A stretch of DNA of 64,000 nt from Crambe crambe (Eukaryota; Porifera; Demospongiae; Poecilosclerida; Crambeidae), in NCBI GenBank assembly GCA_963924555.1, contig OZ004595.1:4092001-4156000 (forward strand). Reading direction: 5' to 3'. Below are positions 25,101-40,100 of this stretch, piece by piece. A model generated the notes under the pieces. It was not told the DNA's origin. It saw only the letters and a list, made by a program, of their open reading frames with translations, and made no database searches. The translations under genes and the position numbers were made by a program. Within the stretch, counting starts at the first letter, position 1, and every line of letters starts with the position of its first letter.

Positions 25101-28100
25101 ACTTTTTTCTGCATCTAATATTATCACGGCATTTACATTTAGAAGGTGGTTGTTTTATGCTTATACAGCCCAGTGTTCAGGATATAAAGGAAACTATTTC
25201 AATGTCAGTACTCAATTGACACAGCAATAAGATTTTAACTCAAGAACGTAACCTCACATGATTAGGTCTGGATGATCTTCCTAAGGCCAGCACTTTTGAG
25301 TGAGAGATAACTTACAGATGAGAAGGGACTGGATAACCCTGCTCAGCTGTTTTTAGGTATCATTAAGCCACACAGCAATTTCATACAGGAAGTTCTCCTC
25401 AGTGGGCACTCATTACAACTTTGTTTACAGGAATGTCAAGTGATGATCTTTGGGATGTACTTGTACTCTGCGAATATCTGGCTGTTGTTGGACCGCCCAA
25501 TTGTGTGAGTTTCACTTGTTGTGCTTGAACATTGCGTATGGGTGCTTTACCTGTCAGTTGTGTGTGTTCTTCCTCACAAATGTCCCAGCAGGCAGTCCTC
25601 GTGGCAAAGGTGGTTGATTAGCGAGCCCTAGCTCTAGAAGCCCTATTACACAAGGTTTGTTGAACTTGGTGCCTGGGGTGTTTTCAGGTACCAATGTTGA
25701 CTTCCACAACCATAATGGGGCTGGTAGTAGACAACCATATTGGGGCTGGCAGTAGTTTTGTGAGTGGTAAAAATGCTACAGGTTCAATGTGCTCAGTAGA
25801 CCCCTCCAGGCAGGCTAACACCTCCACACCAACTGTAGAGGACCCTGTCAACATTAGTGAATCCCAAAGAACTGATGCCCTCCGGTGTCCAGGTGACACC
25901 TGTAGGGTTGGAGACTCCTCAGAATATAGTGGCCGGGGGATGTTCATATCTACAGAGACAAGGGCTTGATCTTAATAACCGAGGTGGCAACAATGATGAG
26001 GCAGAAAGTGAGAGTGGTGAGCCTCGAGGATAAGATTCTCAATAGGTACAAAACTGGCATTAAATTTGGTGCACGCATGAGCATTTAAACCTGATAGACT
26101 ATTAATGTACTTAGTACAGTGGAACCTCTAAATGCGGACACCTTTGGGACCAGTGAAAAGTGTCCTGATTAGAGAGGTATCCCTATTTCAGGGGTTAAAT
26201 TATACACATTTATATTGAGTTGGGACAAGAAAAAGTGTCCTGATTAGAGAGGTTTTTGCATTTCAGGGAGTCCACATTTAGGGGTTCCATTGTAGTACCT
26301 AATTACTGTTGAAATGAGAGACATGGCGTTTGAAGTATTGTTCCAGTATGGCCACTCTAAAAAAACCTCTGACTGACCTGTTCATAAAATACTCAAATAG
26401 CTGAAAGCAAACATAGCAAGCATGGCAACAGCATGGGACAACAGGCTAGGGCTAGGGCTACAGAAGTATACAAGTATGTCGGTACAAAGATGCCTCATGG
26501 CACGAGTATCACAGGCATCTCAGCTCTAAGACGTTTTCTAAAGCAGTCTGGCATCTCAAAAGTCTCAACAGTTTGTCATCTTGCAGTCAGTCATCTCCTA
26601 GTTTTAGGAGTCGTTTTTAGTTTTCTTTGTCGGAGGAGCGGGAGAGGGGGCCTCGGGGGAAAGCAGTCCGAGAATGCGTGCAAGGTAAGCTAGCATAGTT
26701 AGCTCAGTTAGTTCATATTTCAAGCATATAAGTAAAGCCTGGTTTAGTTCTGGTGATTTTCCACACATTCTGTGCACGAAGCTTTCATGCCTGATTAACT
26801 ACTTATTTCACTAGTAAGGTTTAATTTAAGCTCTAAAACTTTGCCTAATTATTTCGCTACAATGTGGGTTTTCGCAAATCCGGTCACATATACTCTCTGC
26901 TTAGCCGAGCCTTGTTGGCAGGTGACACACTAACAGATGGTAATGATTGAGGGATAAAGTTTCTTTCCAAGATATCTTAATACCACCAGGGGGAGGGTTC
27001 ATCCATTGGATTAACACACATTTTGGCTCAAATTTGGTACTGCCTATGATTCCATTTGTTTCCATGTCTCTCACTTAAAATCGTTTTATTTCTCCTTTAT
27101 GATCAGATGTTGAGGAGGGTCATCATTTGTCGTTTCCTTTCTCGTGTGGGTGGTGTGGGCTCCTTATATGTTTATCATCACAAAATATAATAACTATCCG
27201 AGGAGTTTCAGTCACCAAAAAGAAGCGAATGGATACATTTCAGATAGCTTTGACTTCCAAATTGGTTATATCACTAGAAAGGGAAGTTGTAAATGATGGA
27301 TTGAACAAGAGGCTGACCTTACATCCATGTACAATCAACTAGAAGGCAGTGAGTACATTGTGCCATTCATGTTTGGCATCACTTTTTTTATTGGGAGGGA
27401 TAGTACGTACAAGATAAGCATATTTCCTTTCCCTTGTAGGTTGCTATACATGTCAAAACAGAACATCGTCATAGTAATGCTGGATATTTGATCAGAAGGC
27501 TATATAGCTTCATTCTACAGTACTGCATCTCCACTTCACTAGCACAAGACCAAAGATATTTTCACACCCTATAACTTATTATTAATGTATAAATAGGATA
27601 ATAAGCACAAATAACATGCTAGTATAAGGCGAGGCATAGAAGTGATCCATTACTAAAGCCAGTGTATAAGTATGCGCATATAGTTAAAAAAACAAAAACA
27701 AATGAAAAAAATAACAAATAACAACAGTTGTTTTTTTTGTTCAATAAAAACAGTTTTGGAAACCACAGTAGTGTGGTAAACACAGTTGGAAAATACAGTG
27801 AAAAATACAGCTGTGGTTTTCCACAGTATTTTATTGTGGAAAATAAACAGTTTGTGGAAACAACAGATGTGTAAACTGTGGTTTCCACCTAGGCAGTTGG
27901 GAGGGTTAAGTTCAAAGTTCCATATTATCAATGATACATTTCTGAGGGCAAAATGCCTACATTTTCCTAAAGGTTAATACCTTATTACTCCAACCTACAG
28001 TACTTTAATTAATGCCCATCACTTACTTCACACTCTCCAATACTGTTGTCCTTTTTTCTGCTGCTTTCAGTCGAATCTGCTCAAGGGTAAGATCCTGATT

Positions 28101-31100
28101 CTCTCGTTCCATTAGTGCCCTAAAAGGATTACATATACATACACTGTAAGTCATTTTCCTCTGCAGTGCATATATTATGATTTTTTTTGACCTTTAAAAG
28201 CTGTCCTTAGTAAAGGACAGGTTTACAGTCTGACTGCCCTGGACTTTAATATCATGACAAGGACAGTCTAGCTAATTGTAGGTGGGTTCATACACACCCA
28301 CTGGGAGATGGAATAATGGCACAATCAAATTGACTGGCATCATTAGACTCTATGCACAGTTTTACCATCACCAATGAAGGATGCCAAAATAGGTTTATCA
28401 TGGACCTCCATTGAGGGTAAAAAGTAGTCTTGTTGGGTCTGGTCAAACTCACATGAACACTTCGTTTTGCCAGGTCCTGGATTTTTCACCAACCGAAAGT
28501 GGTTACGTGAATTTAAGTAGCGCCAAATAAAAGTATGCACATGTATAGCCACTCCTTTTTCACTTTGACAGCCGGTCGCTAGCGCTATAGCAGCAGCTTA
28601 TTGTAGGATGGCTGCAAACTGAAGCAAGAGCTACAAAATCTCTCCAAGTACCTCTGGAGAGGCTCATTGAAAATGCACAAGACAATGCCTTCTGGTGTAG
28701 GGCCGTATAAAGTCCATCCTCACCTGGGAAGAGAAGGGAGAAACTCAGGGATCAGAAGCACTTAAAGACACGAATGTATCATGACCCTGCACGAAAGAGA
28801 ATATGGCCTCAGCTTGCTGTCCTTTAACTCCAATCCACACACATTGATTTGCTCCATTTCTATTTGATGCACATTAATAGTACTAATGCACATGCAAAAT
28901 ATTACTCGATATTGCCCACATTAAAAAAATTGCTGATTGTGCAAAATGAAACGTTCATGTGAGTTTGACCAGACCCTTTCTTTCCCTGTCCCCAAGAAAA
29001 AGGAAGAATAGGGTCTGGTGGCAAGACTAGGTAAGATATATAGGACAGGCCGAAAGCAATTCTGTCGGACAGATTCTTGAAATAATGCGTCACTTGCAGA
29101 GTCGTGTGCCATCAAGCACCCTAGTTTGAGGTTTTTTGTGGCTCCTGCCTTCTCTGTACAAGCTATTCACTATCTCTCCAGTTAGAGTGTCAAGCCAGGA
29201 TTCTCCCCTCCTAGTAGCTTTCGTTCATCCCTTTAGACATAGATAGATCAACCTGCAGATGTGAAGTTCTTGTGTAGTGAATTAGTTATAGTGAAACAGA
29301 GCAGAAGTTCTTCTGGTGCCTTGGGTTGCTCCAGTAGACTCCAGTCCAAGTAGTCTGCAGGATCAAAATGCTCTTGTACACTGCCCATGCCCAATTAAGT
29401 TGGTTCTACCTCCATGTGACTTTGCGTATCAGGCCATCTAAAATAGAATTTAAAAGGAGGGCCTAGGCTGTCACAAATCTGCACAAAACAGAGTACAAAG
29501 TGCAGTGGTGCCTGGCCTTAAATTGAGGCTAATCTCCAAGTGCCCAGATTGTTTAAGACCAGCTTCATAATGATACAATGTGACATCACTACCGTCACTC
29601 CATGATGTGAAATCTTATAAGTCAGTCATAAGAGTGAAAGTTTACAGAAGTACTGTATTTGCTATAACAAAAAGTCGGACTGAAGTACTGCAGCAATCTG
29701 CAGTAACCATTATTGTTCAATCATGAATGTCAAGTTCCTTCTACTGCTATTGCTTTATCCTTACAGCTCAGGACACAATCCAGAAGACAAAGCTACTGCA
29801 TCGTGTCCTACATGGCATCACTTGACCTCAGATGGCAAGTGTGAATGTGGTGAAGATTTAGTAAGAAAAGTATTTTGCAACACCAACAAGAGAGTTGAAC
29901 TGATGAATGAGTTCTGTATGGGTTATGATAATGCCAGTAAAGTCACAGTCCTTGGACAATGTCCTTACTCGGAAGAGAACACAGGTTTTTATGAATTGCC
30001 ACAAGACGTGGAAGATTTGAATAATTTCACATGTAGTTGGTTGAATCATAGAGGTCTGTTATGCAGCCACTGTGACGAGTCTCTGGGAGTTGCTGTACTG
30101 TCCTACAGTTACGAGTGTACAAAGTGTCTGGGGACATTGCGTGGATGGTTGCTCTACTTCACTCTCACACTAATTCCACTGACAATCTTCTTCCTTGTCA
30201 TCATATTCTGTAACATTCGTGCAACAGCAGCTCACATGAATGCAATGCTATGTATCACACATATCATGCTATCAGATATGAATGCCAAACCAAGTTTGAT
30301 CATTAAACATTCCTATGTGAAATTCTTTGTAACTGTCTCGGGTTTTTGGAATTTGGATTTTTTCCGTTATGTTTACCCTCCGTTCTGCATTAGCGAACAT
30401 TATTCCACTTTGAAGGTGCTGTCCTTTGAGTACATCCCTGCCATTTATATTCTAATTGTCATCGTATCATTATACACTTCCATAGAGTTGTATGATCGAA
30501 ATTACAGACTGCTAAGGGTTCTTTGGAAGCCCTTCAGTTTGTGTTCCTTCTTCATGCGACGATATTCATTCTTGAACTTGAAAATAAATGTAAAGTCTAA
30601 CCTCATCAATGCATTTGCAACTTTTATCATACTGGCATATTCTAAAATATTGAGCACTAACTATGTTCTTTTTAGTTCTGCACCACTTTTCCTAGACAAT
30701 GGATCTTAATTTCATCCAAATGAAATTCCAACATTGTACAATGCCACTAAGCCTTACCTTGGTGCTGAACACAAGCCTTACTACATAGTAGCTATGATTG
30801 TTCTAATTCTATTCAACATATTTCCGATTATTCTCCTGCTCTGCTATCCCACTAAAACCTTCCAAAAGTTACTCGGTTATTTTCCTAGAGTTCGCTGGGA
30901 TTACCTTCACATCTTTATGGATTGCTTTCAAGGCTGCTATAAAAATGGAACTAATGACACTCTGGACTATCGTTATGTTGCTGGACTATACTTAATCATC
31001 AGATTGATATATCCTATGACTGATGATAATGTCGGTGTGATGCTTCTCCTGTCTGCCACTCTCCTATTTGGAATTTTACGTCCATATAGAAATGACTTGT

Positions 31101-34100
31101 ACAATCGACTCGATTGTGCCCTTTTTGGGATTTATACATTAGTAATAATATGTGTAACATGCAATCTAAATATAATGACAATAGGAACCCTGATAATATA
31201 TAAATTTTCTCTTTTGCCAGCACTGTACACACTCATATTACTGTTGTACAGTTTGGCATTTATGTTATGTCCACATCATACATCACATTTAGTTAAGGTA
31301 TGTAGTCGCACTTTATGGTTTGAAAACTAATGTACATCAATGTTATCATATTTAAAGTCATTCTCTATAGTCACTGAATTAAATTTCCAGAGGTGGTGTT
31401 ACTTGGTGGGATCTTCTATCCCCCTCCCCCCCTCCCCCCAAATCAATAGTTGCTGAACAGGAAGTCCACACTGGGGAAAAAGTACTCTCATGTTGTAATA
31501 AATCCTAACATTTGGCATACTAAACAGAGTTGGTCAAGAAATTAATGTATTCTCAATTTGATGACCTGATGGGTCACTTATCAATAAAAAGTGGTCATGT
31601 ACATGCAGTACCTGTTGTGTCAAATAGTCAAATTCAGTGAGCATTTCAACTTCAGGATGCAACGTCCATAATTAATATTGTAAACTTTAGGATATACGTA
31701 AGTAGATTATCATCTCCTTCATGCAAGTTGCTTGTATGCAAGTTTGTGCTGTTGCAGTTTACAATCTACAATATACACATCATTCACCACCATTTTTGGA
31801 TTTATAATAAGCTCTTATGTCAGAGCTGGAAATAATTGACAATTGAAACTTGGTAGGCCATTTCCAATAAATGGTCTAATGACCAGCAGTCACATAATTA
31901 CCTCCACAGTGAACCCAAATTAGTTTATGGTAAGGTCCTTAGCAACCATACCTTCCTGGAGAGCAGGAAGCCTGATGAACCCAATGATACTACTCTTAGC
32001 TGTATAGCTAAAACATGTGCACAAAAAATAAAAACCAAAGTGGTAACATTCTTTATATAGGTTAGTGCGGGGAAAATTGCAGCACATATACCAATAAAAT
32101 CTCTATACCTCTTCTATTCTTGTGATGAACTAAAACAACAACAACAACAAAAACAAAACAAAACAAAACAAAAACAACAAAAAACACAGAACATGGAGAT
32201 TGGTCTGCTCGTCTGCTCAAATTCTTCCAGAACAGCGTCAACAATCTACACCAGCTGCTGTCTATATCGAAAACGTTTATGATTTGTTGTTTTTCTTCTT
32301 CAGACTATATAGAGATATTATTTCAGAATGCTCAATTCAACATAGCAGTAGTAACAGAACACTCAAACGGGAGTGATTTAGGGATAAGTTGGGTGATACA
32401 GGTATGGTTCTTGAAATTAGGAGTAAGGGGTAACTTAACTCTCTTGTTCATGAACTTTTTTGAACCTTATGCATGGCCATCCCTACTTGTCTGTTTTTAT
32501 TTTATTTAGAATAAAATGTGCCTATTATGTGAACTCAGTCACACACGTGCATCTATTTGAGTTGTATTCTTAAAAAGCAGCAAACATTTTGATTGTAAAA
32601 ATCTTAGTGATGTAAACTTACATTCAAAAAAAGTTATCTAAAAAATGATGGGAAAAAATTATGCTAAGACAATGTAAGGTTATACCAATGTTATCCTGTC
32701 TTCACCTAATAATCCCTACATCACTGCCTGAATAAAGCAAAACATTTACTTTCCTATTATACACGAGCCAGAAAAGCAAAGGAGAGAGATTGGCAAGAAG
32801 GCAGTGATTTAGGTGAAGACAGGATAACTTTGATGAGTTAGGTAAAAGTATCAACATTGCCTTTTAATTTAGCATAAAATTTATTCACCTTCTGCCTATA
32901 GTTTGGTAAAATGTAGGGACATAGTTTGTTTTTTGTGTGTACTCACTTGTCTTATTCTTTTTCATTGTAAGTATACATAGTGTGACTTCACGATGGAGAT
33001 GACTCACCTATGAGCACAAAATTAAATTAAGGACTGTGAAGCTGGCCAACATTGTTCCCGCAGTAGTGGACCTCTGTGTACGAAAAGCAATCTGTCAGAT
33101 GGATTCTCAAAATAACTAATGCTATTGCAAACGCCGTCAAGCTATTCGTTATCCCTTGGGGGAAAATTTAGAGTGTCAATCGACTACCAGCTTCATAAAC
33201 AATGTTGGAATTGTGGATTTATACTTTTAGGGTGTGGTTGTTTGCTGCTTAATAAACACTGTACAATATTTGTATTCCTGTGGTTAAGTGTACACATATA
33301 TATAACATAGAGTCGAACCTATGCGAGTAAAAGCCTCATCAACTTGCATGATAAACTGCATGTCCTCAAGATAGCCATACGAGAATGTTAACTCGGTACT
33401 GAAGTGCTGAGGCACAATGACTATCAATGTTTCTGATGGCTAAAAGCCATACACATAGACATTTCAGGGAGTGAATCAAAAGATGGTGAGAATGTATTGA
33501 TCATAGATAACAAGGTTACAGTTCAGGGGAGTAAGTGATAGGCAAAGAGAAACCCAGGAAGAAGGCAATAGGTCAGGCAGGAGGAAAGCCAAGAGCAGAG
33601 ATATCAAGCAGAAAGATAGCAAGAGCAGCAAGACTAATGATTACAGGACAGATGAGTGGTGATACTGCAGGAAAGCAAAGAGAATAGCCTACAGGCCGGA
33701 CAAGCAGAATATTAACATGTCTGCCTCTAAAAGACTTTGCCTCAGCACTTCTTGACTGAATGTATGTTATAATTTTATGTGGGTTCTGTGATTATAATAT
33801 TGGTGTGAGATTGGTAGCTGGTCTAGGGCCTTCCTGTTGTCTTGCTGCCCTATAAAAGAAGTAGTAGTTCAGCGTAGAGTGTATAATAGACAATTATACA
33901 GCACACATATTACTACTGCCACTCACTATCATTAATAATTATGACAAAGTGAAAGTTTACAATAGTACTGTTGCAAAGTGTTTAAAAAATCAAGCCTTCA
34001 ATACATAATATTATATAAAGGTGCTGCAGCAATCTGCAGTAAACAAGCATTACTGTTCAATTGATCATGAATGTTGAGTTCTTTCTACTGCTACTACTTT

Positions 34101-37100
34101 ATCCTTACAGCTTCACTTCAGGACACAATCAAGAAGACAGAGCTACTGCATCGTGTCCTACATGGCATCATATGACCTCAGATGGCAAGTGCGAATGTGG
34201 TGAAGATTTAGTAAGCAAAGTATTTTGCAACACCAACAAGAGAGTTGAACTGATGAACAATTTCTGTATGGGTTATGATAATGCCAGTAAAGTCACAGTC
34301 CTTGGACAATGTCCTTACTCGGAAGAGAACACAGGTTTTTATGAATTGCCACAAGACGTGGAAGATTTGAATAATTTCACATGTAGTTGGTTGAATCGTA
34401 GAGGTCTGTTATGCAGCCACTGTGAAGAGTCTCTGGGAGTTGCTGCACTGTCCTACAGTTACGAGTGTACAAAGTGTCTGGGGACATTGCGTGGATGGTT
34501 GCTCTACTTCACTCTCACACTAGTTCCACTGACAATCTTCTTCCTTGTCATCATATTCTGCAACATTCGTGCAACAGCAGCTCACATGAATGCAATGCTA
34601 TGTATCACACATATCATGCTATCAGATATGAATGCCAAACCAAGTTTAATCATCAAATATTCCTATGTGAAATTCCTTGCAACGATCTTGGGTTTTTGGA
34701 ATTTGGATTTTTTCCGTTATGTTTACCCTCCGTTCTGCATTAGCGAACATTATTCCACTTTGAAGGTGCTGTCCTTTGAGTACATCCCTGCCATTTATAT
34801 TCTAATTGTCATTGTATCATTATACACTTCCATAGAGTTGTATGATCGAAATTACAGACTGCTAAGGGTTCTTTGGAAGCCCTTCAGTTTGTGTTCCTTC
34901 TTCATGCGACGATATTCATTCTTGAACTTGAAAATAAATGTAAAGTCTAACCTCATCAATGCATTTGCAACTTTTATCATACTGGCATATTCTAAAATAT
35001 TGAGCACTAACTGTGCTTTTTTTAGTTCTGCACCACTTTTCCTAGACAATGGATCTCAATTTCATCCAAATGAAATTCCAACATTGTACAATGCCACTAA
35101 GCCTTACCTTGGTGCTGAACACAAGCCTTACTACATAGTAGCTATGATTGTTCTAATTCTATTCAACATATTTCCGATTGTTCTCCTGCTCTGCTATCCC
35201 ACTAAAACCTTCCAAAAGTTACTCGGTTGTTTTCCTAGAGTTCGCTGGGATTACCTTCACATCTTCATGGATTGCTTTCAAGGCTGCTATAAAAATGGAA
35301 CTAATGACACTTCAGACTATCGTTATGTTGCTGGACTATACTTAATCATCAGATTGATATATCCTATGACTGATAACAATGCCAACGTGATGCTTCTCCT
35401 GTTTGTCACTCTCCTACTTGGAATTTTACGTCCATATAGAAATGACTTGTACAATCGACTCGATTGTGCCCTTTTTGGAATCTATACAGCAGTAATAATA
35501 TGTGCTATGTGCAGTTTCTATATAAGGATAATAGGAAGCATGATATTTTATCACTTTCTTTTTCTGCCAGCACTGTACACATTAATGTTACTGTTGTACA
35601 GTTTGGCATTTATGTTATGTCCACGTCATACATCATATTTAGTTAAGGTATGTAGTCGCACATTATGGTTTAAAAATTGATAATGTTGTTGTTTTTTGTA
35701 TAGAAAATGTCTCCATAGTAACTGCAAGAGGTGGTGTGGTGGGACATTCTACTTCAAAAATTGTTAGTTGCTGGTTAAGACCCTTTACCTATTAAAAAGC
35801 TAAATCGGGAGTCCATAGTGGGTGGGGGGGGGGGGGGGGGGGAAGTTGTGTGATAATACATAAGGCATTTGAGAAGCGATCATGTACAAATGGTCACGTA
35901 CATATGTGTCAAATAGTCAAATTTAGCGAGCACTTCAACTTCAGGATGCAATGTCCAAACTTCAGGATATATGTAAGTAGATTATCATCTCCTTCATGCA
36001 AGCAAGTTTGTGCTGTTACAGTTTAACATCTACAATATACACATCACTCATCACCATTTTTGGATCTAAAGTAAGCTCTTACTTATGTCAGAGCTGGCAA
36101 TTGAAACTTATAACCAGCAGTCACATAATTAGCTCCATAGCGACCCTTTATGAACCAAGTTTCCTGCGAATTTTATCGAATTTGAGTACATACCCTCCCT
36201 GGATAGCAGGAAACCAATGATATTACTCTTAGTTGTATAGGACATTAAGTGCCAGCAATGGTGACAACCCTCACCAACTATTTTATTGATCGTCTCTGGT
36301 ATGAACTAACATAAAGCGATAAACAGTGAGAGCAGAGGGTACAAAGCTTTCCTACAAGAATCCTTGAACAGCGAGAACAGATACGACTCAATTCTTTTCA
36401 AGCAGATGGACAATAAGGTGATATCTTTGAATTCTTCCCCTTGCCAGAGAAACACGAAAGAAAAAAGCTACTCGGGTACTGACTAGAAGAGGAACATGAA
36501 ACACATCAGAAAGGCAAGGAAAACATTGAAAGTGTTAAATTCCAGCTTTATGAAATAACCACCAAAGTATTAGAATAGGAAAGGCAACCAGAGAATGATA
36601 TTTGGACATTTCTGTAGTTCAAAGTGTTCTATATGCCAAAGCTAATGACAGGGTGGAAAGAAAACTGGTTAGTTATCCATTTATATAAGATAGGACATAG
36701 TTACTAGTTATGCACACACAGCTTTTAGATGGTCAATCTTACTGTGTATGAATGTGAATCTAGCTATCTAAAGACTACATACAGATAAACACTGCTTACT
36801 GAAGAATGTGAGCATGGAATGCTGCATCAAGTGTGCGTGGGTTTGTTTTAGAAATGCAGCTATCCTGAGTAAGGAAAGAGCTTATGGCATTTATGGCTTA
36901 TGCTTGCACATGCATAAAAGCAGACGAAGAGATTTTGACCAGAAAAGGCCTCACTCCAGAGTTTTGATCACTTTTAGCCATCAAATCTAGCAATTGAACA
37001 GCTAAGAAGTGCCATAGCTCTGGCTTTTAAAATCTCTTTGACTGGCCCCGCCCACTGGTTCATATAATAAATACTATACTGTACCGTAACCTATCCAGAT

Positions 37101-40100
37101 ACATGGATCCAATGGATGTTGAAGAGTATCTGCTAAATGCTTTCAGGATTCAGAGAGAAGAACGATGCTTTATTTCTGGCAACATGCATCCACAAAGATC
37201 AAAGGAAATTACGTGCTCCTGGGAGAGTTTAATAAGGATTGTGTTTAAATGTTTAGTTCCGTACACAGACTCAGTCATAATGGATTAGCTTGGCATATAA
37301 AGTCAGTATAGCCAGTAAGATACAGAAGTTGCCTAATGGATACAAGTATCCAGAAGTTAGCTTATAAATTATCATATTTCCAGCAAAGGTGCTTTGGCAC
37401 TTTGGTGCCAAGCCGTACTGACTCACTGGCTAACACTATTCTCGTATGAGTAGTATCCAACGTGTTACACTACAAATATTCTATGTAAAAGTGTAGTGGC
37501 AGATGTGTGAATAGCAGTCTTATGACCTTTGACACTATCCCTTACATGGAGTTAGGGCAGATGAGAGATAGACTCTTATAATCTTTGACACACCATCTCT
37601 ACAAAGAGAGCTACCACTTGTGATATTGCTATCGATCCATACTGTTAATGAATTGAAGAATAAATGTGAATTAAGGGTAATCTCCAAGTACCAGATAGTT
37701 TCATAATGAAGCAAACATAATGTGACTTTACTGCTGCCATATCTTTAAAGTTATTATACTCAGTTAACTCTCTAATTACAATAAGTGAAAGTACTGTTGC
37801 ATAGTATTTGCTAAACTAAAAATAATAATCAAGCCTTCGATACCTATATAAAGCTGGACTGAAGTACTGCAGTAAACAAGCATCATTGTTCAATCATGAA
37901 TGTCGAGTTCCTTCTACTGCTACTATTTTATCCTTACAGCTTCACTTCAGGACACAATCCAGAAGACAGAGCTACTGCATCGTGTCCTACATGGTACCAC
38001 ATGACCTCAGATGGCAAGTGTGAATGTGGTGAAGATTTCAGATTTGTATTATGCAGCACAAAAAAGAGAGTTGAACTGATGAACGGGTTCTGTATGGGTT
38101 ATGATAATGCCAGTAAAGTCACAGTCCTTGGATACTGTCCATATTCGGAAAAGAATACCCTTTTTTATGAATTGCCACAAGACGTGGAAGATTTGAATAA
38201 CTTCACATGTAGTTGGTTGAATCGTAGAGGTCTGTTATGCAGCCACTGTGAAGAGTCTCTGGGAGTTGCTGCACTGTCCTACAGTTACGAGTGTACAAAG
38301 TGTCTGGGGACATTGCATGCTTGTCATCATATTCTGCAACATTCGTGCAACAGCAGCTCACATGAATGCAATGCTATGTATCACACATATCATGCTATCA
38401 GATATGAATGCCAAACCAAGTTTGATCATTAAATATTCCTACGTAAAATTCTTTGTAACTGTCTCGGGTTTTTGGAATTTGGATGTTTTCCGTTATGTTT
38501 ACCCTCCATTCTGCATTAGCAAACACTATTCCACTTTGAAGGTGCTGTCCTTTGAGTACATCCCTGCCATTTATATTCTAATTCTCATCGTATCATTATA
38601 CACTTCCATAGAGTTGTATGATCGAAACAAAAAATGAGGTCACATAAAAGTAAACAAACAAGTGAAAGGAAAAAAATTTATGCTAAATAAAAAGGCCATG
38701 TAGGGTTAGTCTGTACTTTTACCTACAGCAGTTTCTGTGGACAAACATCTGCCTTCAATAATAATCCCTACATCACTGCTCTAAACCAAGCAGAACTTTT
38801 ATACTGACATGAACAATTAAAGCAGCTTGGTGGGAGGCAGTGATGTAGGGATTATTATTGAAGGCAGCATAATTTTGATGTTTGTTCACAGAAACTGCTA
38901 CAGAGTACAGACTAACCCTACATGGCCTTTTTATTTAGCATAAATTTTTTTCCATAATCATGAGAGTCTATACTTAGAGTGAACCTCTGTCACCGGACCG
39001 GAGGTGCAGTACTCCAACTATTCGTGAACTTGACTCCATTTAGGCCCTCTATGTTCATGTAGTGAGTGGGATGATCCACCTCACCTCTGTCTTCCTGTGA
39101 TAGTGATACTGCTATTGATTCACACTGTTAATGAAGAATGACAGCTCATTTTCAGTGTTTCTCATTATGCTAACTGAGGGTAGCCAGATTGTTAAAGTCC
39201 AGCTTCATAATGTGACTTTACTAATGCCACTCACTGACGTGAAATCTTAAAAGGTTATTATACTCTCTAATGAAAGCACTACAGTGCTAACCTTCAGCGC
39301 ATCACATAAGGCGCAATCTCTGCTGTTATACAGAGCTACTAAGAGTGCAAAGGTTAACATTGATAGTGCAAGTATAATTTAGTGTGTTTGCAGACATAGA
39401 TCACTGATGAGCAGGAGGTATTGAGTACAACAGTCTATATTTTCATTTTGAATCATCTATTAATTGGTATGTGCATTCCATATCGATGAGCAAGCAGTGT
39501 CTGCCGCCTTGGTTGACAAGAAGCATACACTCCAACACTCCACATTCTCATTTTGAATCCCCAGCAATCATCAGTGCATGTAAAATACTGCTTGGAGATG
39601 GTTGATTGTACTACAAAGCATGCAAGCATACTAGATTAGTAATGTAATAATAGCTATAGCTCCAGCTAGGTATGAGTTTCATAATGCTGTTGTGTTGCTC
39701 TACACCACAGACACAGAGCTAGAGCTCACCTGTAGATGAATAGGTAATGGTTGACAAACATACAATAGCACGTGTGCACATTATATGGAATAAAGCCTTT
39801 ATCACTGAAGAATATCGCCTAGACATTGTTAAGGCTGAAATTGAAGCGCTCTAATCGCACCTGGAAGCATAGTTGATGTAACAGATACACATACCAACTG
39901 AGTACTAGAACCCTTGCACATGTGCTGATGGTTAATTAAGACACTGAGTGAAAGTTTACAGTTAGTGTTTGTTCAAATAAGAATAATAATCAAGCCTTCA
40001 ATACATATATAAAGCTGGACCGAAGTACTGCAGCATGAGTAATCAAAGCATTACTGTTCAATATTTAAGTGTCATGAATGTCGAGTTCCTTCTACTGCTA

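Noticed and set aside
27619..27931. Two overlapping minus frames rich in Phe and Val
   Set aside because: Lie across a MITE and A/T-rich sequence; no recognisable domain.
34465..34743. Plus frame inside array copy B (also 40472-40663 and 45726-45911)
   Set aside because: Alternate frame of the main gene, present only because the copies are similar.
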